Origin: B69-G16 sp964501905
Lineage (GTDB): Archaea > Thermoproteota > Thermoprotei > Thermofilales > B69-G16
Direction: 5' to 3'
NCBI GenBank assembly: GCA_964501905.1
Contig: CAZCTW010000002.1
Span: forward strand, 62,001 to 126,000
DNA: 64,000 nucleotides
Shown: piece by piece, positions 1 through 7,792 of the stretch
Layout: each line of letters starts with the position of its first letter
Numbering within the stretch: the first letter of the stretch is position 1
The notes under the pieces: generated by a model
The model's input: the letters and a program-made list of their open reading frames with translations, nothing else
Database searches by the model: none
Told to the model about the DNA's origin: nothing
Program-made: the position numbers and the translations under genes

Positions 1-1094
1 ACACCGGGCGAGGTCCTATAGAAGCTCTGGGAGCCGGGTTAAAACTAAAGGAGGGCTACGAAGTAGCATTTAGAGCCAATTTTGCCACTGTAAAGAACGA
101 CAAGCTTGAGCTTATAGATAGGAGATGTGGGAGAGATCTTAAAACTGAAGAAGCCTTGGAGTTAGCAAAGGCTGTTGATGGTCTTGATTTAGGCAAATAT
201 GATGCTTATGCTAGAGTGGTGGCTACCGTAGGTCATAGAGCAGTCGTTATCATAAGTAGTAAGAAATACAGACTCTCGGGCAACGTGTCTAACACAGACC
301 CCGCCTACGCGAAAAAGGGTTACATTTCGGTCGCCGTAAAGAATTACGAAATGAAAGTTAACGAATGCAAGCCTTTAGATGAAAGCTCAGAGGCTGCAAG
401 AACGGCTGAATTAGCGAATATATTCACTAGAAAGTCTTTTGAGATTCTAGACAAACATCCTGTTAACTTGAGAAGAGAAGCAAACGGGAAGTTGAAAGCT
501 AACGTCGTACTTCTCAGAGATTCTGGCGATAGATTACCAGAAGTTAAGCCTATCAATGAGAAACTCGGCTTAACGTTTTCAGCTATAGCCGAGATGCCCG
601 TCGAGAAGGGAATAGCTAGACTGCTTAAAATGGAGGTAGCCGAGGTACCTCCGCCCACAGAAGATAAAGAGAGCGACTATAGGCAGAGACTAGAGGCCAC
701 GCTGGAGCTTCTGGAAAAGTATGACGTTGTCTACGTCCACTTAAAAGGACCTGATGAACCGGGCCATGACGGCGATTTCAAGAGAAAAATTAAGGCCATA
801 GAGCTCATAGACCGCTATTATGTGTCCAGGCTTTTAGACAAAGTGGATTTAGAGTCCATAGCTTTTCTAGTTACCTCAGACCATTCAACCCCTTGGACTT
901 TGAAGGCCCACAGCGACGACCCCGTTCCTGTACTCTTCTACAGACCTGGGATTAAAAGCGATGGGATAAAGCGTTTCTGCGAGAAAGCTTGCGCGGAAGG
1001 ATCCCTAGGCATCATAGAGCATGGATGGCAGCTCTTGCCCCGCATCGTAGAAGAACTCAAAAGCCTTAAAAAGTGGAAAAGTCCTAATTTTTAA
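1..1094 (+). CDS. apgM: Archaeal cofactor-independent phosphoglycerate mutase, 5' truncated
   Basis: Interconverts 3- and 2-phosphoglycerate in glycolysis and gluconeogenesis. The reading frame is open from base 3 with no start, so the gene enters from outside the window; a TTG at 156 is internal. The first visible residues (GRGPIEALGAGLKL, then FRANFATV and IDRRCGR) match the conserved N-terminal part of the archaeal iPGM family. Further on, HLKGPDEPGHDGD and the late SDHSTPWTLKAHSDDPVP carry the metal-binding Asp and His residues of the alkaline phosphatase superfamily. About 363 residues are visible, so roughly 45-50 are missing. It sits 3 bases before a SerK-like gene, which suggests a 3-phosphoglycerate/phosphoserine link. 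Confidence 0.93.
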   Translation, partial: TGRGPIEALGAGLKLKEGYEVAFRANFATVKNDKLELIDRRCGRDLKTEEALELAKAVDGLDLGKYDAYARVVATVGHRAVVIISSKKYRLSGNVSNTDPAYAKKGYISVAVKNYEMKVNECKPLDESSEAARTAELANIFTRKSFEILDKHPVNLRREANGKLKANVVLLRDSGDRLPEVKPINEKLGLTFSAIAEMPVEKGIARLLKMEVAEVPPPTEDKESDYRQRLEATLELLEKYDVVYVHLKGPDEPGHDGDFKRKIKAIELIDRYYVSRLLDKVDLESIAFLVTSDHSTPWTLKAHSDDPVPVLFYRPGIKSDGIKRFCEKACAEGSLGIIEHGWQLLPRIVEELKSLKKWKSPNF

Positions 1095-1097
1095 TCA

Positions 1098-2018
1098 ATG
1101 ATGAAAAAAGTTGTCTATTCGCTCGACCTAGCACCCAAGTATGATAACAAACCTATTTTTCACTTGTACATAGGGATCGCCCGCATAGCCGATCTAAAAC
1201 CCCATGAGGAAATAGTAGAGGAACATCTAAAGAAGTTGTCCTGCACTATAAAAAAGTGTAGATTTCTGAAAAATCCAATCATAGTTGACTTAAACAGTCG
1301 CGTGATCTTAGACGGGATGCACCGCTGGCACGCTTTGAAAAACCTAGGCTTCGAGTGTATAGGCGTGTGCTATGTAGATTACAAAGATCCTCGCGTAAAA
1401 CTGGGTAGGTGGTTTAGATTCCTTAAGGGAGAAATTAACACCAGGTTTTTGATAAAAGAGCTTAAGAAAATAGAAAGGGAAGGCGTTATCTCGGGGAGAT
1501 GGATTAAGATAAAGGATTTAGAAAACCTCAATTCAGGAGCTATCTTGCCTAGGGATAGCGACGAAGCCTTTCTCGTGGAATGCAACGAAAAGGAAAAAAT
1601 AGCGTGCTATTATGGCCTAGAGTTTACGATGAGATATTTAGCTAGAAAGTTTAAGCTGAAACTTGAGTATGAGCCGGACGTAAAACTGGAGCGTCTGCAA
1701 AAACTTCTCAAGCATTATGCCGTAGCCATAGTCACACCCCTAATAACGAAAGATGAAGTTGTAAAAAATGCCTTAGCCGGGCAAGTGCTCCCTCCAAGAT
1801 CTACCCGTCACGAGATTCCGGCCCGTCCTATGTTCGTTAATTTCCCCCTGAATCTATTGAAGAAATCGATAGGCGATGATTTACACACACTTAATAGGTA
1901 TTTTAGAATGTTGCTTAAGCACAAGGATATAGTATACATACAGTCGGGTTTGGAGATAGATCGAGAGTACAGAGAAGATATTATACTGTTTTGGGATTCT
2001 AGGGTGGGGATTACGTGA
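1098..2018 (+). CDS. ParB/sulfiredoxin-fold protein, SerK-like free serine kinase
   Basis: Probably an ADP-dependent free-serine kinase or close relative, making O-phosphoserine. The core VILDGMHRWHALKNLG (about residues 70-85) matches the DGxHR motif of the ParB/sulfiredoxin fold used by archaeal SerK, followed by VDYKDPRVK. A later PPRSTRHEIPARP segment is also typical of the longer SerK-type proteins. At 306 residues it is somewhat longer than the characterised kinase. The start is the first of two tandem ATG codons, 3 bases after the phosphoglycerate mutase stop; its end overlaps the next gene by GTGA. A role as a plain ParB-like nuclease cannot be excluded from sequence alone. Confidence 0.6.
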   Translation: MMKKVVYSLDLAPKYDNKPIFHLYIGIARIADLKPHEEIVEEHLKKLSCTIKKCRFLKNPIIVDLNSRVILDGMHRWHALKNLGFECIGVCYVDYKDPRVKLGRWFRFLKGEINTRFLIKELKKIEREGVISGRWIKIKDLENLNSGAILPRDSDEAFLVECNEKEKIACYYGLEFTMRYLARKFKLKLEYEPDVKLERLQKLLKHYAVAIVTPLITKDEVVKNALAGQVLPPRSTRHEIPARPMFVNFPLNLLKKSIGDDLHTLNRYFRMLLKHKDIVYIQSGLEIDREYREDIILFWDSRVGIT

Positions 2019-3715
2019 CTAAAGGTATGGAGGAGTTTCTCTACGTTTTCGAGCTCAATAGGGAAGATGATGGCTACAAAATTTTCTCCGAGCTTAAGAG
2101 CAAGATGCCCAAAATCGCTCAACACCTCTTACTAAGTAGAGTGTATTTGGTCGATTGGAACTTCGATGAAGAATTAAAGTATCTATTTTTAGTCGTGAAG
2201 TGTTACAGCGGTGATGAGGAAGAGAAAGGCGTTCTGCTCCGCGAACTTTTAGAGAAATTCCTTGGGAAACTTTCCATTAAGAAGAAAAAGAAGATATCCA
2301 GCACCAAGCGAGTTATTTTAAACGGTAGAAAGCGACTTCTTGCTTCTTTAGCCGTGAAGATGATTAAGGAGAGAACTAACGAAATCACGGAGAAGCTCGC
2401 GGAAAGAGGTTTGAAACTCGCAAAAACCGATCTGGCTCTATCGCTTCTCTTCTTCTCCTATTTAAGTGGCAGTTTTTCAGAAAAACTATCAGAACTTTAC
2501 ATGTACTTCTATCCTAATTTTCTAGAAGACTATAAAATTGAGGACATTGAACTCTGTTTTCAAGAATTGTTGAAAAAGAATTTGGTGGTAAGCGAAGGGG
2601 GGAAGTTTGTCCTCTCTGAGAAAGGGGCCATGGCTGTGCGTGTGATACACGACATGCTTAAGGCTGAGCAGCGTAGGGCTATTGAAGAAAATTCCTTCCT
2701 TAAATCTTTCACAGATGTTAACGCTACTCTAGAGAAAATAATTAGAAGGGATGGAAGATTCGAGAATTTTAGATTAGAAAGGATTTTAGCATCAGTTATA
2801 AAGTGTGGGATTAAAGAAGACGTAGCCTTCGGGATTCTAAATAACTTAGTGGCGATGTTTAAATCCTTAAAGAATTTATGCAGAGAAGATGTCGTCGAAG
2901 TGGTGAAGTTAGCGCTTGACCAAGTAGATAGGAGCGGGGTCTTCTCCTCAAAGTTTGAGTTTTATGTTAATACTTCTAGTCATCTATTGATTGTAGATAG
3001 AGAAGGCAAGCCTCGGCTAGTTTCGGTTGCAGAGATAAAGAGGTTGCTATTGGAGAGATGGTTCCGCTCTAAGTTCAGGATTAGTGAAAGAGTGCTCGAT
3101 GGCTTAGCTTTTAAAGTTTTCGAAGATTTACGGTTTATATATTCATCAGCCTCCCCCTTGATATCTTTCGCTCGAGACAGCCGTGCAGTAGCCCAGATCT
3201 CGGAGGAGTTTATCGAAATCCTAGTTGATAAAGAAGTTGAAATTCAACTGCCCCACTATTATCGCATAGCGCGGTGTGCTAACCCGATGACGAGGGCTTG
3301 GGAAGTTATAACAGAGTTGGCGGATGAGAGCAGGAAACTACTTGAGGAGGCTCTTATCGAAGAGTACTTAACGAGAAAATGCGTCTTATTTAACGCGGCC
3401 GCGTATAGCCTAGTTTCCGCTCTCCTGCTTCTCCTCCTTAGAGTACCTAGCGTAGTCCACGTGTCGAATTGTGGTTTGCTTAGAACGGCCGTTAAGAGCT
3501 GGAGGAGAGGAGGAGAAGCTTTAGTGGAGAAGCTTAGCGAAGACTTTCTGAACAGAGCCGTAGCTTTCGCTAAGGCAGCTTTAAAAATCTACTACTTGAG
3601 TTTAAGTCAGGAAATCGAAGAAAGTGAAAAAATAACCGAGTATATTAGGTCTAGTTGTAGACTAGGCTTAAAAATATGTGAATTTATTGCGAAAATAAGC
3701 CCTTGCTCTCGCTAG
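2015..3715 (+). CDS. Unknown protein with an ATP-cone-like domain
   Basis: Function not recognised. The GTG start overlaps the previous stop (GTGA), so it is likely translationally coupled. Residues about 1-130 are mixed and lysine-rich; residues about 140-220 look helical with a winged-helix-like ending (LVVSEGGKFVLSEKGAMAV). Residues about 239-300 contain IIRRDGRFENFRLERILAS followed by helices, which resembles the ATP-cone nucleotide-sensing domain (KRDGR.E.F...KI) of ribonucleotide reductases and NrdR. A second, weaker copy may lie at about 325-375 (VDREGKPRLVSVAEIKRLL). The rest is helical with a hydrophobic patch near 465-485. No reductase catalytic domain is seen. Confidence 0.6.
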   Translation: MTKGMEEFLYVFELNREDDGYKIFSELKSKMPKIAQHLLLSRVYLVDWNFDEELKYLFLVVKCYSGDEEEKGVLLRELLEKFLGKLSIKKKKKISSTKRVILNGRKRLLASLAVKMIKERTNEITEKLAERGLKLAKTDLALSLLFFSYLSGSFSEKLSELYMYFYPNFLEDYKIEDIELCFQELLKKNLVVSEGGKFVLSEKGAMAVRVIHDMLKAEQRRAIEENSFLKSFTDVNATLEKIIRRDGRFENFRLERILASVIKCGIKEDVAFGILNNLVAMFKSLKNLCREDVVEVVKLALDQVDRSGVFSSKFEFYVNTSSHLLIVDREGKPRLVSVAEIKRLLLERWFRSKFRISERVLDGLAFKVFEDLRFIYSSASPLISFARDSRAVAQISEEFIEILVDKEVEIQLPHYYRIARCANPMTRAWEVITELADESRKLLEEALIEEYLTRKCVLFNAAAYSLVSALLLLLLRVPSVVHVSNCGLLRTAVKSWRRGGEALVEKLSEDFLNRAVAFAKAALKIYYLSLSQEIEESEKITEYIRSSCRLGLKICEFIAKISPCSR

Positions 3716-3783
3716 TCTAATTTGTAACTCTTAGACTTCTTCCAGCTCTAATTGAGAATAAGCAGTTCTAAGGTAAGAGACTT

Positions 3784-3800
3784 ATATTTAGCATAAATAT
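3784..3800 (+). promoter_or_regulatory. TATA-like palindrome upstream of the tandem-repeat gene
   Basis: ATATTTA-gca-TAAATAT is a perfect 7-base-arm inverted repeat, ending 39 bases before the ATG at 3839. Its position fits a TATA element, and the symmetry could also make it an operator. A GGTGG ribosome-binding site precedes the ATG. Confidence 0.4.
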
Positions 3801-3838
3801 TAATAACCTCTGAAAATTTAGATTAATTTGGTGGAAAC

Positions 3839-4285
3839 ATGTCATTGAAGTGGGATTTATCGCGAATCGTAGATAAAAAATACGCGCATCTCTCCCCCGA
3901 AGAACTCCTGGATGCTCCAGTACACGCTATAAAGGGAGTCTCGGAAAAGGATGCAGAACTTCTAGAAAAAGCTTTAGGCATTAAAACGGTTAGGGATCTA
4001 GCTGAGAGTAAGTATGTGGCTTTGGCGCAGGCTATAACCATGATAGCTGAATTTTGGGAGAAAGCTTTAGACAAGAAGTATGAGGATAAAAGTCCTAAGG
4101 AGCTTGTGGACGCTCCAGTTCACGCGCTCAGCGGGGTTACGGAAGAAGACGAAAAGATGTTGACCGAGGCTTTGAATATAAAGACGATCAAGGATTTGGC
4201 TACTAACAGATATGTATTCATAGCTCAAGTGATTAGAGGACTCGCGATGCTCGAGAAAGTACTCGAGGAGATGAAGGAGAAGTAA
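3839..4285 (+). CDS. Tandem HhH-like repeat protein
   Basis: Two near-identical repeats, residues about 12-70 and 78-136, each contain DKKY...SPxEL.DAPVHA..GV.E.D...L..AL.IKT..DLA...YV..AQ.I. The GV.E.D..LL..A..IKT..DLA core resembles helix-hairpin-helix-like domains that bind DNA or proteins in archaea. No catalytic motif is visible and the protein is predicted cytoplasmic. It begins a two-gene unit with an exported protein 2 bases downstream. The start is ATG with GGTGG upstream. Confidence 0.55.
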   Translation: MSLKWDLSRIVDKKYAHLSPEELLDAPVHAIKGVSEKDAELLEKALGIKTVRDLAESKYVALAQAITMIAEFWEKALDKKYEDKSPKELVDAPVHALSGVTEEDEKMLTEALNIKTIKDLATNRYVFIAQVIRGLAMLEKVLEEMKEK

Positions 4286-4287
4286 TC

Positions 4288-5268
4288 GTGGATTTTATGA
4301 AAAAGCTATATCTCCTTTTTCTAGTTGCCTTTACGATTCTAGTTTTTATATCATTATTATTCTCTCCAGCACTTCGAGACTTTCGCGAAGGAGACCTCGC
4401 TACTCTGAAAGATTCTAGAAAGCTTAAAGAAAAATTCCTCTTCCTCTACCAGACCGATCCCCAGTTTAGAGAGAGTGTCGATAGACTTAGGGAGATGCTA
4501 TTTGACCCTTTAGAGGAATTTAATAAAACAGAGGCGTGGATTTTATTTAACCTTATATTAGAAAAGATGGGATTGCCGAAGATAGAGTTGGAAGATTTCC
4601 GGTATGGGCGAGGAGGATTAACTCCCTCTCCTGAACCCCCTCCGGAATTGAAACCATGCTGCGAGAATTGCGTCGATGTAGACGAGATTATAGACGCTAT
4701 TGTTATCCCCGTCAAGGACCTTGAGGAGGGTAATGGGCTTGAAGCCATATATGTCTGTGCTCACAGAGACGTTTTTTACGGATTTTTTATGCCTAAGAAG
4801 GTTATTCTTGAGGTAACTTTAGTTTTTAGCGACGAGGACTCCCCTTTTAAAGATATAGAGTATGACTTATGGAGATTGATAGCTTGGGGTAGAGTGGAGG
4901 ACATAGAGACTTTCTTCATAATTATAGATGAGGAGACAGGAGACGTGGAGAAAGTATCATTTAAAGGCCTGGTTATAAAGATGAAGGATTGGCCGAGCGA
5001 GCGTAGAATATTGCCGATTGGAAGCAGAATTGCTCCTTATACTTCGTCGGCTCATGATTTAATAATATTTGAATCCGCTGAAAAGCCGTTAACTATATAC
5101 GTTAATACTTGGAACCACGCTCTATCTCTAAACGATAACAATCTCCTCTTAGCCAAGCGCTCATATTCTCTCGAAGAAATTGAGGTTAGAATTGGTAGGA
5201 GAATAGACGCGGAAAACGACTATTCAATGCTTAAGTATTCTTCTCAGCGCGTTCAATCTCCTCCTTAG
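4288..5268 (+). CDS. Exported or membrane-anchored protein of unknown function
   Basis: Not recognised. An N-terminal hydrophobic segment (residues about 5-26, LYLLFLVAFTILVFISLLF) after a short basic start suggests a signal anchor with the remaining 300 residues outside the cell. A proline-rich stretch (SPEPPPELKP) and a CCENC cluster lie near residues 112-128, then a beta-rich, acidic domain follows. GTG at 4288 is assumed; ATG at 4297 is also possible. The 3' end overlaps the convergent membrane protein gene by 38 bases. Confidence 0.5.
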   Translation: MDFMKKLYLLFLVAFTILVFISLLFSPALRDFREGDLATLKDSRKLKEKFLFLYQTDPQFRESVDRLREMLFDPLEEFNKTEAWILFNLILEKMGLPKIELEDFRYGRGGLTPSPEPPPELKPCCENCVDVDEIIDAIVIPVKDLEEGNGLEAIYVCAHRDVFYGFFMPKKVILEVTLVFSDEDSPFKDIEYDLWRLIAWGRVEDIETFFIIIDEETGDVEKVSFKGLVIKMKDWPSERRILPIGSRIAPYTSSAHDLIIFESAEKPLTIYVNTWNHALSLNDNNLLLAKRSYSLEEIEVRIGRRIDAENDYSMLKYSSQRVQSPP

Positions 5269-5620
5269 CTTTTTCCTTGTGCTTCTCGTAGTACCTTCTA
5301 GTCTCCCCCATCATTAACAAAATTATTGTAAGAATAGCTATGAATGTTAAGATCCAACTGTCGAGTAGAAAGCCCATAATCAATCTCATTAATGATAACG
5401 CTAATTCGGCGCCCCAAGCCCAAGGAACCCCCCTTAGAATAGCCCAGAGAATCCCGGGAGCTATAATCACTGAAGCTATAAGGGGGGATGTGACTATTAT
5501 TCCCGTAGCTTCGCCTATTACAGATAAAGAGATGAAAGTAATTGCTGTGGAAAAAGCGCTTGCGATAACCTCTAGAAAAGCTATGGCCTTAACGACTAAA
5601 GGAGCCTCCTCGGGATACAT
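5231..5620 (-). CDS. Small multi-pass membrane protein
   Basis: A 129-residue protein with about three hydrophobic helices (residues about 9-35, 40-62 and 85-105) and a highly charged C-terminal tail (RRYYEKHKEKAKEEIERAEK). No family recognised. ATG start. The tail-coding end overlaps the convergent exported-protein gene by 38 bases. Confidence 0.5.
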   Translation of the reverse strand: MYPEEAPLVVKAIAFLEVIASAFSTAITFISLSVIGEATGIIVTSPLIASVIIAPGILWAILRGVPWAWGAELALSLMRLIMGFLLDSWILTFIAILTIILLMMGETRRYYEKHKEKAKEEIERAEKNT

Positions 5621-5666
5621 ATCATGGTATAGAACTCGGCGATGCTAAAATTTGTGATGTAAGCTA

Positions 5667-6206
5667 TTATTTAGACTGTTTATACCTCTCTATGGCTTCT
5701 CTTATTCTCTTCTTAGCGCTTTCAGCTCCCTCCCATCCCTCCACTTTAACCCATTTTCCGGGCTCAAGCTCCTTATAATGTTCGAAGAAGTGACTCACCT
5801 TGTCTCTCACGGCCTGAGGAAGCTGCGATATATCCTCGATACCTTTAAACCTGGGGTCTATACCCTCCACGGGTACAGCGACAACTTTACTATCAAAACC
5901 TTTCTCATCTCTAGTGTTCAACACCCCTATAGGCTTGGCTTTTATCACACACCCGGGTATTACAGGCTCGTTTCCTATAACAAGGACATCTACAGGATCT
6001 CCGTCTTCTTCAAGAGTTCCGGGCACAAAGCCGTAGTTGAAGGGGTAGACCATCGAGGTGAATAGTATCCTATCGACGAAAAGCGCGCCCGTTTTCTTAT
6101 CTAGCTCATACTTGACATTACTACCTAGTGGGATTTCTATTACTACGTTAACTTCCTCGGGAGCTTTCTCCCCAGGACCTATTTTTTCAACATCCACAAG
6201 TACCAC
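5667..6206 (-). CDS. ppa: Inorganic pyrophosphatase, family I
   Basis: Hydrolyses pyrophosphate in the cytoplasm and so drives biosynthetic reactions. The family I signature is clear: YPFNYGFVPGTLEEDGDPVDVLV, with the clustered metal-binding aspartates in DGDPVD, and later DPRFKGIEDI. The length of 179 residues is normal for a soluble archaeal hexameric enzyme. The first start is GTG; another GTG three codons later is possible. The gene stands alone, with a TATA-like CTATAAG sequence about 20 bases upstream. Confidence 0.95.
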   Translation of the reverse strand: MVLVDVEKIGPGEKAPEEVNVVIEIPLGSNVKYELDKKTGALFVDRILFTSMVYPFNYGFVPGTLEEDGDPVDVLVIGNEPVIPGCVIKAKPIGVLNTRDEKGFDSKVVAVPVEGIDPRFKGIEDISQLPQAVRDKVSHFFEHYKELEPGKWVKVEGWEGAESAKKRIREAIERYKQSK

Positions 6207-6238
6207 CGTTGATTAAAAGAGTCACTTATAGAAATTCT

Positions 6239-6691
6239 TTACTTACGTGGAGGTACTCCCAGTTCTACGGCTAGACGTTCTAGTTTCTCAACTTGCGGTT
6301 TTTTAAATCCTAGGAAAACCCCTCCATATTTACCGCCTACGTAAACCCAGGATCTAGTGCCTTCTCCTATAGCATCCGCCAATTCTTTACATGTAACTTT
6401 AATTTTCCTAACCATAATATTTAGAGAGTTTACGTAGACTTGTTCTCTAAGATACACGTAAATTCGACCGTTTGAAACGCTATACCTACAGTACTGACTC
6501 TTCCTCGGCTTTATCACCTCGTTGAATATATCTGCTTCTAAATCGACGTGTGTTACACGAGCTAGACTGTAGCCTTTCACGTGGAGATAGACGTCACATT
6601 CTACAGGAATACATCTACTTTTCGAGCATAACTCAACTAGAGCTTCTAGCAACACTTTCCCTTCTCCAGGGCCAGTCACGCTTATCTCCAA
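6239..6691 (-). CDS. Hypothetical protein
   Basis: A 150-residue soluble protein with a probable TTG start, no recognised family. It has alternating beta-like segments (VYLHVKGYSLARVTHVDLEAD, shortened in the middle here) and a C-terminal segment, YVGGKYGGVFLGFKKPQVEKL. It is divergently placed from the nucleoside hydrolase/transferase-like gene, with only 37 bases between the starts. The TATA between them is too close to this start to serve it in the usual way. Confidence 0.4.
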   Translation of the reverse strand: MEISVTGPGEGKVLLEALVELCSKSRCIPVECDVYLHVKGYSLARVTHVDLEADIFNEVIKPRKSQYCRYSVSNGRIYVYLREQVYVNSLNIMVRKIKVTCKELADAIGEGTRSWVYVGGKYGGVFLGFKKPQVEKLERLAVELGVPPRK

Positions 6692-6693
6692 AT

Positions 6694-6724
6694 ATCATAT
6701 ATATATCCTGTTAGAAAATCTAAC
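6694..6724 (+). promoter_or_regulatory. Promoter with TATA element and 15-base palindrome
   Basis: TCATATATATAT at 6695-6706 is a TATA element about 25-30 bases before the ATG at 6729, implying a leaderless mRNA. GTTAGA-aaa-TCTAAC at 6710-6724 is a perfect inverted repeat between the TATA box and the start, where a repressor would block initiation. Confidence 0.5.
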
Positions 6725-6728
6725 GACT

Positions 6729-7157
6729 ATGCTTAAAGTTTATTTTGCAGCTGCGATGCTCGGAGATAGGTCTAATTTAGACGACGACAGGAAGGTGCTC
6801 TTTCGTTTAAAAGAGCTCGGATATGAGATTCTGACGGAGTGGGTCATCGACGAAGTGCTAGACGTGGAGAGGGGAGTAGAGCCTAGAGAGATTTTTAGGA
6901 GAGATATTGAAATGCTAGAGGCTTGTGACGTCGTAGTAGCGGATATCTCCTATCCTAGTCTAGGCGTGGGATTTGAAATAGCCTATGCCTTGCTTAGGGG
7001 AAAACCCGTTATAACTTTCTGTAGGAAGGATAGAATCGATAAAACGTCGGCTCTGCTTAGAGGTATTGAGTGGAATTCCTTTGAGTTAGTGACGTATGGA
7101 GATGTCGATGAGCTGGTGGCGATTTTAGATAGGAAACTTAGAAATCTTCTTTCTTAA
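6729..7157 (+). CDS. Nucleoside 2-deoxyribosyltransferase / DNPH1-like hydrolase
   Basis: Likely acts on the N-glycosidic bond of deoxynucleosides or deoxynucleotides, in salvage or pool cleansing. Family features: start YFAAAMLGDR, a DIEMLEACDVVVADIS segment, then LGVGFEIAYALLRGKPVI, whose Glu corresponds to the catalytic nucleophile of the family. At 142 residues it is close to the DNPH1/RCL subgroup. The promoter suggests leaderless translation. The 3' end overlaps by 33 bases the convergent YjjX-type NTPase gene, another nucleotide-pool enzyme. Transferase and hydrolase activity cannot be told apart here. Confidence 0.75.
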   Translation: MLKVYFAAAMLGDRSNLDDDRKVLFRLKELGYEILTEWVIDEVLDVERGVEPREIFRRDIEMLEACDVVVADISYPSLGVGFEIAYALLRGKPVITFCRKDRIDKTSALLRGIEWNSFELVTYGDVDELVAILDRKLRNLLS

Positions 7158-7736
7158 TGCTTCCACGACTTTATCCGCTCTAGGATAGGATTTGTACAAA
7201 TCCGGGTTTAGCCTAGGTATTAGAGCCATTAGGAAAGCTAGTTGGCTTAAATCCTCTCTGACTACGAGTCCTCTAGTAAGAAAACCTACAGCGCCAATTT
7301 TCTCTCCTATTCTCTCAATACCAGTCATTTTAACCATGATGTCTTCAAGCTCCGGACTCTCGCCTTTTATAACCGAATTCACGGCTGCCTCGGGGAATTC
7401 GAAACCCGGGCTAAACCCAAGCGATACTTTCATCTCGGCGTCGACGATAGCTACTGCTTGAAAATCCAAATAACCAGTCAGAGTAGCCGGTACTGGGATT
7501 AAGCCCGCCTCTATGCCAACTCCCCAGTCAGCATCTGTTTTCTCTAAAGCCTTTAAGCCTCTTTCTAAAGCTCCTAATATGACTTTCTCTAGCCCTATGG
7601 GTTGAGGGCCTACAGACGTTTCACAAGAGACGGCAAGCACTTTAACGCGGAAGTTCAGCTTTTTAAATACTTTTTCCACAGCTTTCACTTTCGCCGGGTT
7701 TGTACTGCCTACAGCAACTATCTTCATATTAAACAT
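7125..7736 (-). CDS. Inosine/xanthosine triphosphatase, YjjX/DUF84 family
   Basis: Removes non-canonical purine nucleotides such as ITP and XTP. The start MKIVAVGSTNPAKVKAVEKVF and the later GVGIEAGLIP, plus FEFPEAAVNSV, are characteristic of the DUF84 NTPase family. Length 203 residues is typical or slightly long. The first ATG (7736) lies three codons before the conserved MKIVAV; either may be used. A TATA-like element at 7763-7772 suggests initiation near the first ATG. Convergent and overlapping with the deoxyribosyltransferase-like gene. Confidence 0.85.
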   Translation of the reverse strand: MFNMKIVAVGSTNPAKVKAVEKVFKKLNFRVKVLAVSCETSVGPQPIGLEKVILGALERGLKALEKTDADWGVGIEAGLIPVPATLTGYLDFQAVAIVDAEMKVSLGFSPGFEFPEAAVNSVIKGESPELEDIMVKMTGIERIGEKIGAVGFLTRGLVVREDLSQLAFLMALIPRLNPDLYKSYPRADKVVEALRKKISKFPI

Positions 7737-7762
7737 GATCCGCCGCCAGTAAATTCTTTGCA

Positions 7763-7772
7763 GATATATAAG
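7763..7772 (-). promoter_or_regulatory. TATA element for the YjjX-type gene
   Basis: CTTATATATC on the minus strand lies 27-36 bases before the ATG at 7736, the normal archaeal spacing for a leaderless or short-leader transcript. Confidence 0.4.
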
Positions 7773-7792
7773 CTCACGAGCTCTAAATAAAA

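Noticed and set aside
156..1094. TTG at 156 as the start of the phosphoglycerate mutase
   Set aside because: The frame is open to the window edge and upstream codons encode conserved residues of the family, so 156 is internal.
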